Shown here: positions 6,335-12,678 of the stretch, one piece after another
Layout of the letters: each line of letters opens with the position of its first letter
Numbering within the stretch: the first letter of the stretch is position 1
Assembly (NCBI GenBank): GCA_035655455.1
Contig: DASRUL010000039.1
Span: 1-21,991, forward strand
Direction: 5' to 3'
DNA length: 21,991 nt
Source of the DNA: JAHFKM01 sp035655455
Lineage (GTDB): Archaea > Nanobdellota > Nanobdellia > SCGC-AAA011-G17 > GW2011-AR18
Notes under the pieces: model-generated
What the model was told of the DNA's origin: nothing
What the model saw: the letters and a program-made list of their open reading frames with translations, nothing else
The model's database searches: none
Position numbers and translations under genes: made by a program

Positions 6335-7312
6335 ATGGAGTTAGTAAAGATTACGAGAGAGTCGGGCATTCCCTTGATCGGGCATATCGCGTTTGGGATT
6401 ATTGATAGGGGATCGAATCTTTTGCAAGTGAGGGCTACGACAGTGTGCAATTTGCATTGTACGTTTTGTTCAACTGCTGCAGGTCCAGAGTTGCATCCTG
6501 TGAATTTTGAGGTGGATAAAGAGTATTTAGTTGAATGGATTAAGGAAGCGATTAGGTTAAAAGGAAGAGAGGATATTGAGATGAATATTGATAGTGCTGG
6601 AGAGCCGACTGCGTATCCGCATCTTGTTGATTTAGTTAAAAAGGTAAGAGGTCTTCCAGAAGTGAAAGTCGTTTCGATGCAGACGAATGGTTCTTTGTTG
6701 GACGAAAATAAAATAAAAGAGCTGGAGGATGCGGGTTTGGATAGGATTAATCTTTCTATTCATGCGGTTGATGAAGATGTAGCGAAGTATTTGATGGGTT
6801 CTCCTTATTATAATTTAAAAAAAATAAAAGATATTGTTAAAATCATTGCGAAGACGAGCATAGAGTTGAATCTTACTCCAGTGTGGCTTCCTGGGGTGAA
6901 TGATAACGAGATTCCTAAGTTGATTCTTCTTGCAAAGGAGTTGAAATGCAAGATTTCTATTCAGAAGTATGAGATGTATAAGTATTCAAGGAAAGAGAAG
7001 AAGGCTGAGAGGATTTCGTGGTTCAAGTTTTACAGGCGGTTGGAGGTGTGGGAGAAAGAGTTTGGGATGAAGTTGAAGGTTGGCCCTAGTGATTTTAGGA
7101 TCGTGGGAGCGAAGAAGATTCCGTTAGTGTTTGAGCGGGGAGAGATTGCTCATGTGGTGGTGAAGGCTCCTGGATGGATGAGGAATGAGGTTGTGGCTGT
7201 GGGAAAGAATCGTGTTGTTAGTGTCTTAGACACCAGGGCGGCAGTGGGTGATAGGATAAAGGTAAAGATCATTGAGACGCAGAATTCGATTTATTTGGCG
7301 AAGAGGGTTTAA
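6335..7312 (+). CDS. Radical SAM protein with C-terminal TRAM-like domain
   Basis: A 325-residue radical SAM enzyme. The cluster motif is CNLHCTFC (Cys38, Cys42, Cys45). The SAM-binding GE-type motif is DSAGEPTAYP at about residues 86-95, and later barrel strands show VSMQTNGSLL and INLSIHAVD. The last 60 residues (from about 265: GEIAHVVVKAPGWMRNEVVA to IIETQNSIYLAKRV) look like a TRAM-type beta barrel, which usually binds RNA. The architecture resembles the uncharacterised archaeal COG2100-type family; the substrate is unknown and RNA modification is only inferred. It is monocistronic, with its own TATA box, and ends on a TTAA shared with the convergent small gene. Confidence 0.88.
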   Translation: MELVKITRESGIPLIGHIAFGIIDRGSNLLQVRATTVCNLHCTFCSTAAGPELHPVNFEVDKEYLVEWIKEAIRLKGREDIEMNIDSAGEPTAYPHLVDLVKKVRGLPEVKVVSMQTNGSLLDENKIKELEDAGLDRINLSIHAVDEDVAKYLMGSPYYNLKKIKDIVKIIAKTSIELNLTPVWLPGVNDNEIPKLILLAKELKCKISIQKYEMYKYSRKEKKAERISWFKFYRRLEVWEKEFGMKLKVGPSDFRIVGAKKIPLVFERGEIAHVVVKAPGWMRNEVVAVGKNRVVSVLDTRAAVGDRIKVKIIETQNSIYLAKRV

Positions 7313-7431
7313 GGTTCAATTCTTCTTATGAGGGGAATGTCATCAAAATCATTATGGTATCTGAATTGTTTCATGGCTTTTTCTCTAAATTCTTTTTCCA
7401 ATTTTTCGTCCAATTCGAATTTTAAGACCAT
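7309..7431 (-). CDS. 40-aa ribbon-helix-helix-like miniprotein
   Basis: Read by hand: ATG at 7431, starting MVLKFELDEKLEKEFREKAM and ending DIPLIRRIEP. The N-terminus (a short hydrophobic strand followed by a charged amphipathic helix, KFELDEKLEKEFREKAMKQF) matches the start of archaeal ribbon-helix-helix regulators and antitoxins. The C-terminus is unlike them and may be a truncation or frame change. It lies 45 bases after lysS on the same strand. Its stop overlaps that of the radical SAM gene on TTAA (7309-7312). A nested palindrome and a TATA-like site precede it. No toxin partner is visible. The coding call is moderate. Confidence 0.5.
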   Translation of the reverse strand: MVLKFELDEKLEKEFREKAMKQFRYHNDFDDIPLIRRIEP

Positions 7432-7460
7432 AAGTACTTAAGTGCATATTTCTATGTAAA
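7432..7460 (-). promoter_or_regulatory. Operator-like palindrome and TATA before the miniprotein
   Basis: AAGTACTTAAGT (7432-7443) contains two overlapping 8-bp palindromes immediately before the start codon. A TATA-like TTTACATAG on the minus strand (7452-7460) is centred about 25 bases from the ATG. Self-repression by a ribbon-helix-helix protein would fit, but this is inference. Confidence 0.35.
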
Positions 7461-7476
7461 ACTTTCCTTTGTGTGC

Positions 7477-8958
7477 TCATTCTTTTTTCATAAAGGGGAA
7501 GAAAATGACATCTTTGATGGATTCTTTTCCTGTCAGGAGCATGACAAGCCTGTCAATGCCAAGCCCGTAGCCTGCGGTGGGTGGCATGCCAACCTCCAAG
7601 GCGGTTATGAAGTCCTCGTCAAAGGGCATGGCCGCTTGGTCTCCTTTTTTTAGGAGTTGCTGTTGTTCCTCGAGCCGTTTTCTCTGATCAATTGGGTCAT
7701 TTAATTCGTCGTATGCTTTGACGATCTCTGCGCCGTTGACTAAGAGTTGAAAACTGTTGATTTTACTAGGATCTTTTTCGTTTCTTTTTGCGAGTGCGAT
7801 CATTTCCACGGGATAATGCGTTAAGAACGTTGGTTGGATGACGTTTGGTCTGCAAACCCTCTTGTAAAGCTCGTCCATGAGGGCGCCATAGTGTCTCGCT
7901 TCGTTGATGTTGACGTTTTTGATTTTCTTTGAGGTTATTGCCTTTTTTAGGGATTCGAAGTCTTTGCACTGGTCGATGTCGATGCCTGTCTCTTGAAGGG
8001 TGAAGTCTCTGAAGGTGATTTTTTTGAAGGGCGGCGTGAAATGGAAGGTTGTGTTTCCCAGTGTTAAATCATGGCCGCCGTGAAGTTCTTTGACGAGTTC
8101 TGGGATTAATTCTTCTGTCATCTTCATGAGTGTTTCATAATCCTCATACGCGTAGTAAAATTCAAGCATGGTAAATTCTGGGTTGTGGACGCTGTCAATA
8201 TCCTCATTACGAAAGTTTTTGCAGAGGGTGTACACCTTCTCGTAGCCGCCGACGATAAGCCTTTTAAGATAGAGCTCTGGGGAGATGGATAAGTAAACAT
8301 CCATGTTGAGGGCGTTGAGGCGGGTTATAAAGGGCTTCGCTGACGCTCCCCCGTAGGTGGGTTGAAGCAGGGGTGTTTCTACCTCAAGGAATCCCCTAGT
8401 GTCGAGGTAGCTCCTGATTTTTTTGATAAGAAGAGTTCTCTTAGTGAAGATCTCTCGAACGTCTGGATTAGCGATGAGATCAAGGTAACGTTGTCTGTAG
8501 CGCACTTCAACATCCTTGAGGCCGTGCCATTTTTCTGGGAGGGGTCTCAGGGATTTGCTGAGGAGAGTGAGTTTTTCTGTTCTGACAGTGAGTTCTCCAG
8601 TCTTAGTTTTGAAGACATAACCCTCAACGCCGATGATGTCTCCGAGGTCGAGGTTCTCAAATAAGGTGTAAGTTTGATGGCCAACTTCGTCTTCTTTGAT
8701 GTAGATTTGAATTTTTCCTGTGCTATCCTGGATATGATAGAAGGAGGCTTTGCCCATTCTTCTGAGGGTGAGGATTCTTCCTGCGACGCGGGCTTTTTCT
8801 GTTGTTTTTTGTTCTGTATTGAGGGTGCTGTGTTTTTGGAGTAGGGTTTGAATTGGTTCTTTGTTTGGGTAGGAGTGCGGATAAGGATTAAGATGCATGG
8901 CCTTGATTGCGGATAATTTTTCAAGGCGTTGAGAGAGAAGCTTGCCTTCTTGATCCAT
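7477..8958 (-). CDS. lysS: Lysyl-tRNA synthetase, class II
   Basis: A 493-residue class II LysRS, which charges tRNA-Lys. An N-terminal OB-fold anticodon-binding domain covers about residues 55-140 (RVAGRILTLRRMGKASFYHI). Motif 1 is FLEVETPLLQP at about 190-200. Motif 2 is FRNEDIDSVHNPEFTMLEFY at about 249-268. Motif 3 is GYGLGIDRLVMLLTG from about 463. Many archaea use class I LysRS instead. The ATG at 8958 is chosen because it matches the family start (QRLEKLSAIKA follows) and has a TATA box centred 25 bases upstream; an in-frame TTG at 9030 would overlap the methyltransferase stop. Confidence 0.95.
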   Translation of the reverse strand: MDQEGKLLSQRLEKLSAIKAMHLNPYPHSYPNKEPIQTLLQKHSTLNTEQKTTEKARVAGRILTLRRMGKASFYHIQDSTGKIQIYIKEDEVGHQTYTLFENLDLGDIIGVEGYVFKTKTGELTVRTEKLTLLSKSLRPLPEKWHGLKDVEVRYRQRYLDLIANPDVREIFTKRTLLIKKIRSYLDTRGFLEVETPLLQPTYGGASAKPFITRLNALNMDVYLSISPELYLKRLIVGGYEKVYTLCKNFRNEDIDSVHNPEFTMLEFYYAYEDYETLMKMTEELIPELVKELHGGHDLTLGNTTFHFTPPFKKITFRDFTLQETGIDIDQCKDFESLKKAITSKKIKNVNINEARHYGALMDELYKRVCRPNVIQPTFLTHYPVEMIALAKRNEKDPSKINSFQLLVNGAEIVKAYDELNDPIDQRKRLEEQQQLLKKGDQAAMPFDEDFITALEVGMPPTAGYGLGIDRLVMLLTGKESIKDVIFFPFMKKE

Positions 8959-8979
8959 GAGGAAGAGTCGAGGAGTGGA

Positions 8980-8987
8980 GTTTAAGA
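8980..8987 (-). promoter_or_regulatory. TATA box for lysS
   Basis: Minus-strand TCTTAAAC lies 22-29 bases before the ATG at 8958, inside the upstream TTG-extended frame, and supports the shorter leaderless start. Confidence 0.5.
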
Positions 8988-9026
8988 AGATTTCGCAAGA
9001 GCTTGAAATGATTCGTTGCTGGAGAA

Positions 9027-10121
9027 TCAAGGGGTTTTCTTAAAAATCAAAATCTTGGAGCCTTGGCTTGTGAGGGTGTATGCTTTGATGAGAGTGAAGG
9101 TGTATGCTGCTGCTATTTTTTGAAAAAATTCTGGTTTCTTGGTGAGGATGGTGATGGTTCCTTTGTCGTTGAGAAGGTAGGCTGCTTGGTAAAAGAGTTG
9201 GTTGGAGAGTTCCTGTGCTTTTTTTTCTGTTAAAGCTCCTGAGTGTTCTGGGGGGTGAGTGATTATTTTATCTATGCTGTGTTCTGGAAATTTCGTGTCG
9301 AGCCAGTCTAAGTCTGTTCTGCTGAAGGTAATGGCTTTTTCTACGCCTGCGAGTTTTGCGTTGATTTGGCAGTCTCTCAAGTTCGCATACAAAGGATCTA
9401 CGCAGAAGACGGACAGTTTTTTCTGTACGCTTTTATGCCATGGTGGTGTGAATGATAAAAAGCGGGTAAACTGGAATTTATGTTCTTGATGGGAGCCTGC
9501 TGGGATGCCAAGTGCGGTGAGTGCTGCCTCAACACAGAGTTCTCCTGATCGTGAGAAGGGATCAAGAAGGCTTTGGGAAGGCTTCCATGCTGAGAGGGCA
9601 AGTAAACAGTAAGCGAGTGTGGGTGGAATTGATTTTGGGTGTGCTTTGATTCTGTAGTCTCGTTTGTGGAGGTTGAATCCTGCGTAGTCTAAGAAGACGT
9701 AACACTGATTGTTGCGGATGAGGATTGCAATAAGATATTGAGGTGAGGTGAGGTTGACTGAAAGATGGTAAGTGAGATGCAAATGCTCTCCGAGGATTTT
9801 TTCTGCGTCTTGGGAGGTGAAGTCGTGGCTTCCCGTGCGTTGGCATCTGACTGCGAAGGTCCCTTGGATGATGGTGGAAGATGTTTGTTTGATGCGAGTG
9901 GTGAGGTCTTCGAGGGTCGTAAAGGTAAAGTGATTGAGGAGTTCTCCTGCGCCGAGGATGCTTCTGCTAGTGTAAGTGAAAAGGCTGAGGCTTTCTGGAG
10001 TTGAAGGAGAAAAGAGAATGACGCCTGGGGTGGATACTCTTCCTGGAAGATGAAGATGTGTTTCGAGTTCTTGGAGGGTTGCTTCTTCTAGTCCCTGGAT
10101 GCAAGTTGCGAGTGCGTTCAT
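9027..10121 (-). CDS. THUMP-domain RNA guanine-N2-type methyltransferase
   Basis: A 364-residue protein of the Trm14/TrmN/RlmL-like group (COG0116). A THUMP RNA-binding region covers about residues 55-145. The linker LHKRDYRIKAHPKSIPPTLA (about 151-170) is typical. The Rossmann methyltransferase domain has motif I DPFSRSGELCVEAAL starting at Asp187, an acidic motif VDPLYANLRDCQINAK at about 241-256, and motif IV as THPPE (288-292), where the family normally has NPPY/F. The Asn to His and Tyr to Glu changes may mean altered target or activity. It probably methylates tRNA or rRNA. It overlaps the acylphosphatase remnant slightly at its start. Confidence 0.83.
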   Translation of the reverse strand: MNALATCIQGLEEATLQELETHLHLPGRVSTPGVILFSPSTPESLSLFTYTSRSILGAGELLNHFTFTTLEDLTTRIKQTSSTIIQGTFAVRCQRTGSHDFTSQDAEKILGEHLHLTYHLSVNLTSPQYLIAILIRNNQCYVFLDYAGFNLHKRDYRIKAHPKSIPPTLAYCLLALSAWKPSQSLLDPFSRSGELCVEAALTALGIPAGSHQEHKFQFTRFLSFTPPWHKSVQKKLSVFCVDPLYANLRDCQINAKLAGVEKAITFSRTDLDWLDTKFPEHSIDKIITHPPEHSGALTEKKAQELSNQLFYQAAYLLNDKGTITILTKKPEFFQKIAAAYTFTLIKAYTLTSQGSKILIFKKTP

Positions 10122-10382
10122 GTGTTTTGATGGTAAAGCTCTTGTATTGTGCGCTTGCTGGTCGTTCTTGTGTTTTTATATCAGTTATGGTTGCTGTTAC
10201 ATATCCTTGTTTGCGCAGCTTCAGAAAGGTTGCGAGGGCTTCTTCTGCAATAATCTCAACCCTTCCATCAGAAAGGTTTTGACGTATCCTGTGATTCCTA
10301 GGATGAGTGCTTGTTTTTGGACGAAAGCCCTATAGAAAACGCCTTGAACATTCCCTGAGACGAAGATTAAAAGTTGCTTCAT
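10119..10382 (-). pseudogene. acyP: Acylphosphatase, frameshifted
   Basis: From the ATG at 10382 the frame reads MKQLLIFVSGNVQGVFYRAF, the acylphosphatase phosphate loop with catalytic Arg18, then ILGITGYVKT, and hits a stop at 10221 after 53 residues. The other frame from about 10278 continues the family exactly: KNLSDGRVEIIAEEA and onward to PASAQYKSFTIKT. One extra A in the AAAA run (10277-10280) would join both halves and supply the catalytic Asn36. The restored product, about 88 residues, has normal length, though the second frame stays open into the methyltransferase until 9967. It could be a true lesion or a sequence error. It sits 22 bases after the membrane-protein gene. Confidence 0.8.
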
Positions 10383-10395
10383 AAAAAAAGAAAAA
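10383..10395 (-). terminator. T-rich tract, possible weak terminator
   Basis: The minus strand reads CTTTTTCTTTTTTT-like sequence between the membrane-protein stop (10404) and the acylphosphatase start. Archaeal transcription often ends at such T-tracts, but read-through into acyP is also possible. Confidence 0.35.
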
Positions 10396-10403
10396 GCTCG
10401 CGC

Positions 10404-10742
10404 CTATCGTGTGGACGCGAGTTCGTAGATAGCTTTGAGAGATGCGACGACCGCTGCTGGGACAACAAAAATAGTGATGTTCACGAGAATGCTGTCGATG
10501 ACGCGCGGTACTTGTTCTATTGTTGCGACTGCGCTTCCTGAAACGACGAGTGCAACTGTCGCGACTAAGAACGGTACGATCTCTTTATCGCTGATGTTGA
10601 GAAGCCCTACAATAAGCCCTAAGACGAGTAACACGGAAACAAGTGTTGTGCTGAGTGTTCCGACGACGCCTAGGACGAGCGCTACGAGAAAGCCGAGAAT
10701 AAATGACCAGCTTCCTGCTTTTTCCATCATTGTCGCTGCCAT
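10404..10742 (-). CDS. Small three-helix membrane protein, unknown function
   Basis: A 112-residue hydrophobic protein with three membrane spans at about residues 13-33, 34-50 merging into a helical hairpin, and 56-75, plus a further hydrophobic stretch at 85-103 (ILVNITIFVVPAAVVASLKA). Short polar ends (MAATMMEK and YELASTR) flank them. I do not recognise a named family. GGAGG at 10753-10757 is a clear Shine-Dalgarno site ten bases before the ATG. A TATA box sits about 50 bases upstream, so this gene is leadered, unlike most others here. It is divergent from the histone-fold gene and heads the minus-strand cluster leading to lysS. Confidence 0.72.
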   Translation of the reverse strand: MAATMMEKAGSWSFILGFLVALVLGVVGTLSTTLVSVLLVLGLIVGLLNISDKEIVPFLVATVALVVSGSAVATIEQVPRVIDSILVNITIFVVPAAVVASLKAIYELASTR

Positions 10743-10750
10743 AGTTGGTT

Positions 10751-10799
10751 AACCTCCTTTTTTTTATGGTTGTTTTTTTGCAGTTTGAGATTTTTAAAG
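10751..10799 (-). promoter_or_regulatory. Promoter and Shine-Dalgarno site of the 112-aa membrane protein
   Basis: Minus strand TCTTTAAAAA (10790-10799) is the TATA candidate, and GGAGGTT (10751-10757) the ribosome-binding site. The spacing predicts a leader of about 25 bases. Confidence 0.55.
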
Positions 10800-10838
10800 A
10801 TTCCGGTTTGCGTGGAGCGCTTTCTACTGAAAATTAAT

Positions 10839-10853
10839 CCAAAAGTTTATATA
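10839..10853 (+). promoter_or_regulatory. Strong BRE/TATA promoter of the histone-fold gene
   Basis: CCAAAAG (BRE-like) followed by TTTATATA (10846-10853) is the best archaeal promoter in the window. The start codon is at 10925, so the mRNA has a leader of about 50 bases. GGAGGTG at 10909-10915 is a strong Shine-Dalgarno site nine bases before the ATG. Confidence 0.75.
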
Positions 10854-10924
10854 GTAGCCTGTGTGTAGGTTGGCAGATTTCAGGGTTTAAGCCTGTTAAA
10901 AGCGGAATGGAGGTGTTTTGAAAA

Positions 10925-11095
10925 ATGTCAGAGCTCTTAGTAGTGAGAAGCAAGATTAAGGAAGTTGCGAAAGGGATGAACGTCGCCGGTGACTTTGCTG
11001 ATGCTCTTAGTAAAAATGTTGATGCACTTATTAAAAAGGCGTGTGAGAGGGCAAAGGCGAATAAGAGATCGACGATTCAGCCGAGAGATCTTTAG
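10925..11095 (+). CDS. Histone-fold small protein (DUF1931-like)
   Basis: A 56-residue protein read by hand: MSELLVVRSKIKEVAKGMNV, then AGDFADALSKNVDALIKKAC, then ERAKANKRSTIQPRDL. It resembles the short archaeal histone-fold proteins of the DUF1931 type: one helix, the MNVAGDFADAL core, a long middle helix and the final TIQPRDL strand-loop. It lacks full length for a canonical HMf-type histone (about 66-70 residues). Nucleoid binding is likely but not shown. A strong promoter, a good ribosome-binding site and a textbook terminator point to an abundant, monocistronic product. Confidence 0.85.
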   Translation: MSELLVVRSKIKEVAKGMNVAGDFADALSKNVDALIKKACERAKANKRSTIQPRDL

Positions 11096-11104
11096 GTTTT
11101 TTGG

Positions 11105-11133
11105 TTATAGGACAAAAATCCTATAATTTTTTT
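11105..11133 (+). terminator. Hairpin and T-tract terminator after the histone-fold gene
   Basis: A perfect 8-bp stem TTATAGGA/TCCTATAA (11105-11112, 11119-11126) with a six-base loop is followed by seven Ts. It looks like a bacterial intrinsic terminator and starts ten bases after the stop codon. Confidence 0.85.
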
Positions 11134-11146
11134 CTTGTTGTAAAGG

Positions 11147-11154
11147 TTATAAAT
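11147..11154 (+). promoter_or_regulatory. TATA box for hjc
   Basis: TTATAAAT is centred 25 bases before the ATG at 11176 and directly follows the histone terminator. It supports this ATG over the upstream in-frame starts from 11101. Confidence 0.65.
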
Positions 11155-11175
11155 GAGTTCTTGCTTAAAGAGTGT

Positions 11176-11589
11176 ATGTCAAAGGCGAAAGGATCTGCTG
11201 CTGAGCGTGAGCTCATCCACCTGTTGCATGGGGCTGAGTGGGGGATTATTCGCTCTGCTGGCTCTGGTTCAACCCCCCTGCCATCAACAGATATTATTGC
11301 TGGGAATGGAAAAAGGTTTTTAGCGATTGAGTGTAAGTCTTTGAGGTACACGACAAAGTATTTTTATCCTGAAGAGGTGGGCCAGTTGGTGTTTTTTGCG
11401 AAGAGGTTTGGCGCTGAGCCATGGTTGGGGATTCGTTTTGACAGAATTGGCTGGTTTTTCGTGAAACCTGGCGATCTTGAGAGGAGTAAAAATGGGAATT
11501 TGAATATTTCTTTGGAGAAAGCGAGAGTGAAAGGACTGACGTTTGAAAAATTGATTGAGAAGGAGGAAAAATGGAAGGAAAAATTGTGA
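11176..11589 (+). CDS. hjc: Holliday junction resolvase Hjc
   Basis: A 137-residue archaeal Hjc, a homodimeric endonuclease that resolves four-way DNA junctions in recombination and repair. Nuclease-fold residues are visible in order: KGSAAERELI with Glu10, the basic loop IIRSAGSG at about 24-31, STDIIA with Asp39, the E-x-K motif IECKS with Glu52 and Lys54, and the helix beginning EEVGQLVFFAKRFGA with Gln70. Length is about 15 residues above average, at the C-terminus. It is the first gene of a plus-strand operon with the HPF-like gene overlapping its end by 19 bases. Confidence 0.93.
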   Translation: MSKAKGSAAERELIHLLHGAEWGIIRSAGSGSTPLPSTDIIAGNGKRFLAIECKSLRYTTKYFYPEEVGQLVFFAKRFGAEPWLGIRFDRIGWFFVKPGDLERSKNGNLNISLEKARVKGLTFEKLIEKEEKWKEKL

Positions 11590-11951
11590 TGTACGCGGGC
11601 TTGTCAAAGTTAGATGGAGAAGAGCAGGCGACAGTAAGAAGAATTGTGGAGGGGAGTGTTGAGGAAGTGAGGAGATTAGTAAAGGAGTTGGGGAAGTTGA
11701 AAGTGACGGTGAAAACGCACCATGCTGCGGGAAAGAGGAAGTTGTATATCCTTTTTTTGGCTGCTGAGACTGACAAAGGTGTTTTTACTGTCGCTGGAAG
11801 TGAGGCTGATATTAAAAAGTCGAAGTATTTTGATGTTGCGACTGCTAGCCATAAGGCTGTGGAGGCGTTGAAGTGGGAGATGAAGAGAAAGCTAAAGGCT
11901 GACATGCAACCATGGAAGAAGAGGATGCGGTTGGAGAGAGCAAATGGCTGA
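11571..11951 (+). CDS. Putative ribosome hibernation (HPF/RaiA-like) or unknown small protein
   Basis: A 126-residue basic protein. The middle (VRRLVKELGKLKVTVKTHHA, then KLYILFLAAET) and the helix DVATASHKAVEALKWEMKRK at about residues 88-107 give a beta-alpha-beta-beta-beta-alpha order like the HPF/RaiA ribosome-binding fold, in which that helix is typically DLYAAIDKAVDKLERQL. Similarity is weak and read by eye, so it may be another small RNA-binding protein. GGAGG at 11562-11566 gives a good ribosome-binding site. It overlaps hjc by 19 bases and the ABC ATPase by 8, so it is clearly in the operon. Confidence 0.6.
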   Translation: MEGKIVMYAGLSKLDGEEQATVRRIVEGSVEEVRRLVKELGKLKVTVKTHHAAGKRKLYILFLAAETDKGVFTVAGSEADIKKSKYFDVATASHKAVEALKWEMKRKLKADMQPWKKRMRLERANG

Positions 11952-12678
11952 TGAGAAGGTTCTTGTGGTGGAGAATGTAAAGAAGAGGTATGGTGAAGTT
12001 GAGGCGTTGAAGGGGGTTTCTTTTGAAGTGAGGGCTGGCGAAGTGTTTGGTATTCTTGGCCCGAATGGCGCTGGGAAGTCTTCGTTGATTAAGATCTTAA
12101 CGTGTTTCAGCAGGCCTTCTTCTGGAAGTGTGAAGATTGGGGGTGTTGCTATCGCTCATGTGAGAAAGATTAAGCGGCTTATTGGGTGGGTTCCGCAGGA
12201 GGACACGTTTTATGGAAAGTTGAGTGTTGAGGAAAACCTTGTTTATTTTGGGAGTTTGTATGACGTGCCCAAGAGAGAAATGAAAGAGAAGATTCCTGAA
12301 TTGCTAAGGCTTGTGGGCATTGAGCAAAAGAGGAAGGCTGTTTCTGAGTCATTGTCTGGTGGGATGAAGCGTCGTTTGAGTATTGCGATTGCGTTGATCC
12401 ACGATCCTAAAGTAGTGTATCTTGATGAGCCTACCGCTGGTGTTGATCCTGTGTCGAGAATGGAATTATGGTCTGTGGTGGATAGCATTCGGAAGGGTGG
12501 AATGACGGTGTTGTTTTGTACGCATTATTTGGATGAGGCTGAGAGGTTGTGCGATCGTATTGCGATTTTGAAGGCGGGTGAGGTTGTTGCTGTGGGTACG
12601 CCTGCTGAGTTAAAGAAAAAATATGGAAAGACGATGGAGGAAGTGTTTGTGAGAGTTGTGAAGGGTAACGTAAAATGA
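11944..12678 (+). CDS. ABC-2 type exporter ATP-binding protein
   Basis: A 244-residue ATPase of the drug/polysaccharide/lipid exporter class (DrrA/CcmA/NatA-like). Walker A is GPNGAGKS with Lys45, the Q-loop is at Gln85 (WVPQEDTFYG), the signature is LSGGMKRR from 137, Walker B is VVYLDEPTAGVDP (157-169), and the switch histidine is His194 in CTHYLDEAE. It energises the permease directly downstream; their ATG and TGA overlap. The exported substrate cannot be told. A GGAGAG site lies just before the start. Confidence 0.94.
   Translation: MADEKVLVVENVKKRYGEVEALKGVSFEVRAGEVFGILGPNGAGKSSLIKILTCFSRPSSGSVKIGGVAIAHVRKIKRLIGWVPQEDTFYGKLSVEENLVYFGSLYDVPKREMKEKIPELLRLVGIEQKRKAVSESLSGGMKRRLSIAIALIHDPKVVYLDEPTAGVDPVSRMELWSVVDSIRKGGMTVLFCTHYLDEAERLCDRIAILKAGEVVAVGTPAELKKKYGKTMEEVFVRVVKGNVK

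Noticed and set aside
8959..9030. Upstream TTG start of lysS giving 24 extra residues
   Set aside because: The extension is unlike LysRS N-termini, overlaps the methyltransferase stop and contains the TATA box of the shorter start.
10275..10283. Programmed frameshifting of the acylphosphatase
   Set aside because: A -1 slip from GTC AAA ACC would not re-pair well and no stimulatory hairpin follows; an indel is simpler.
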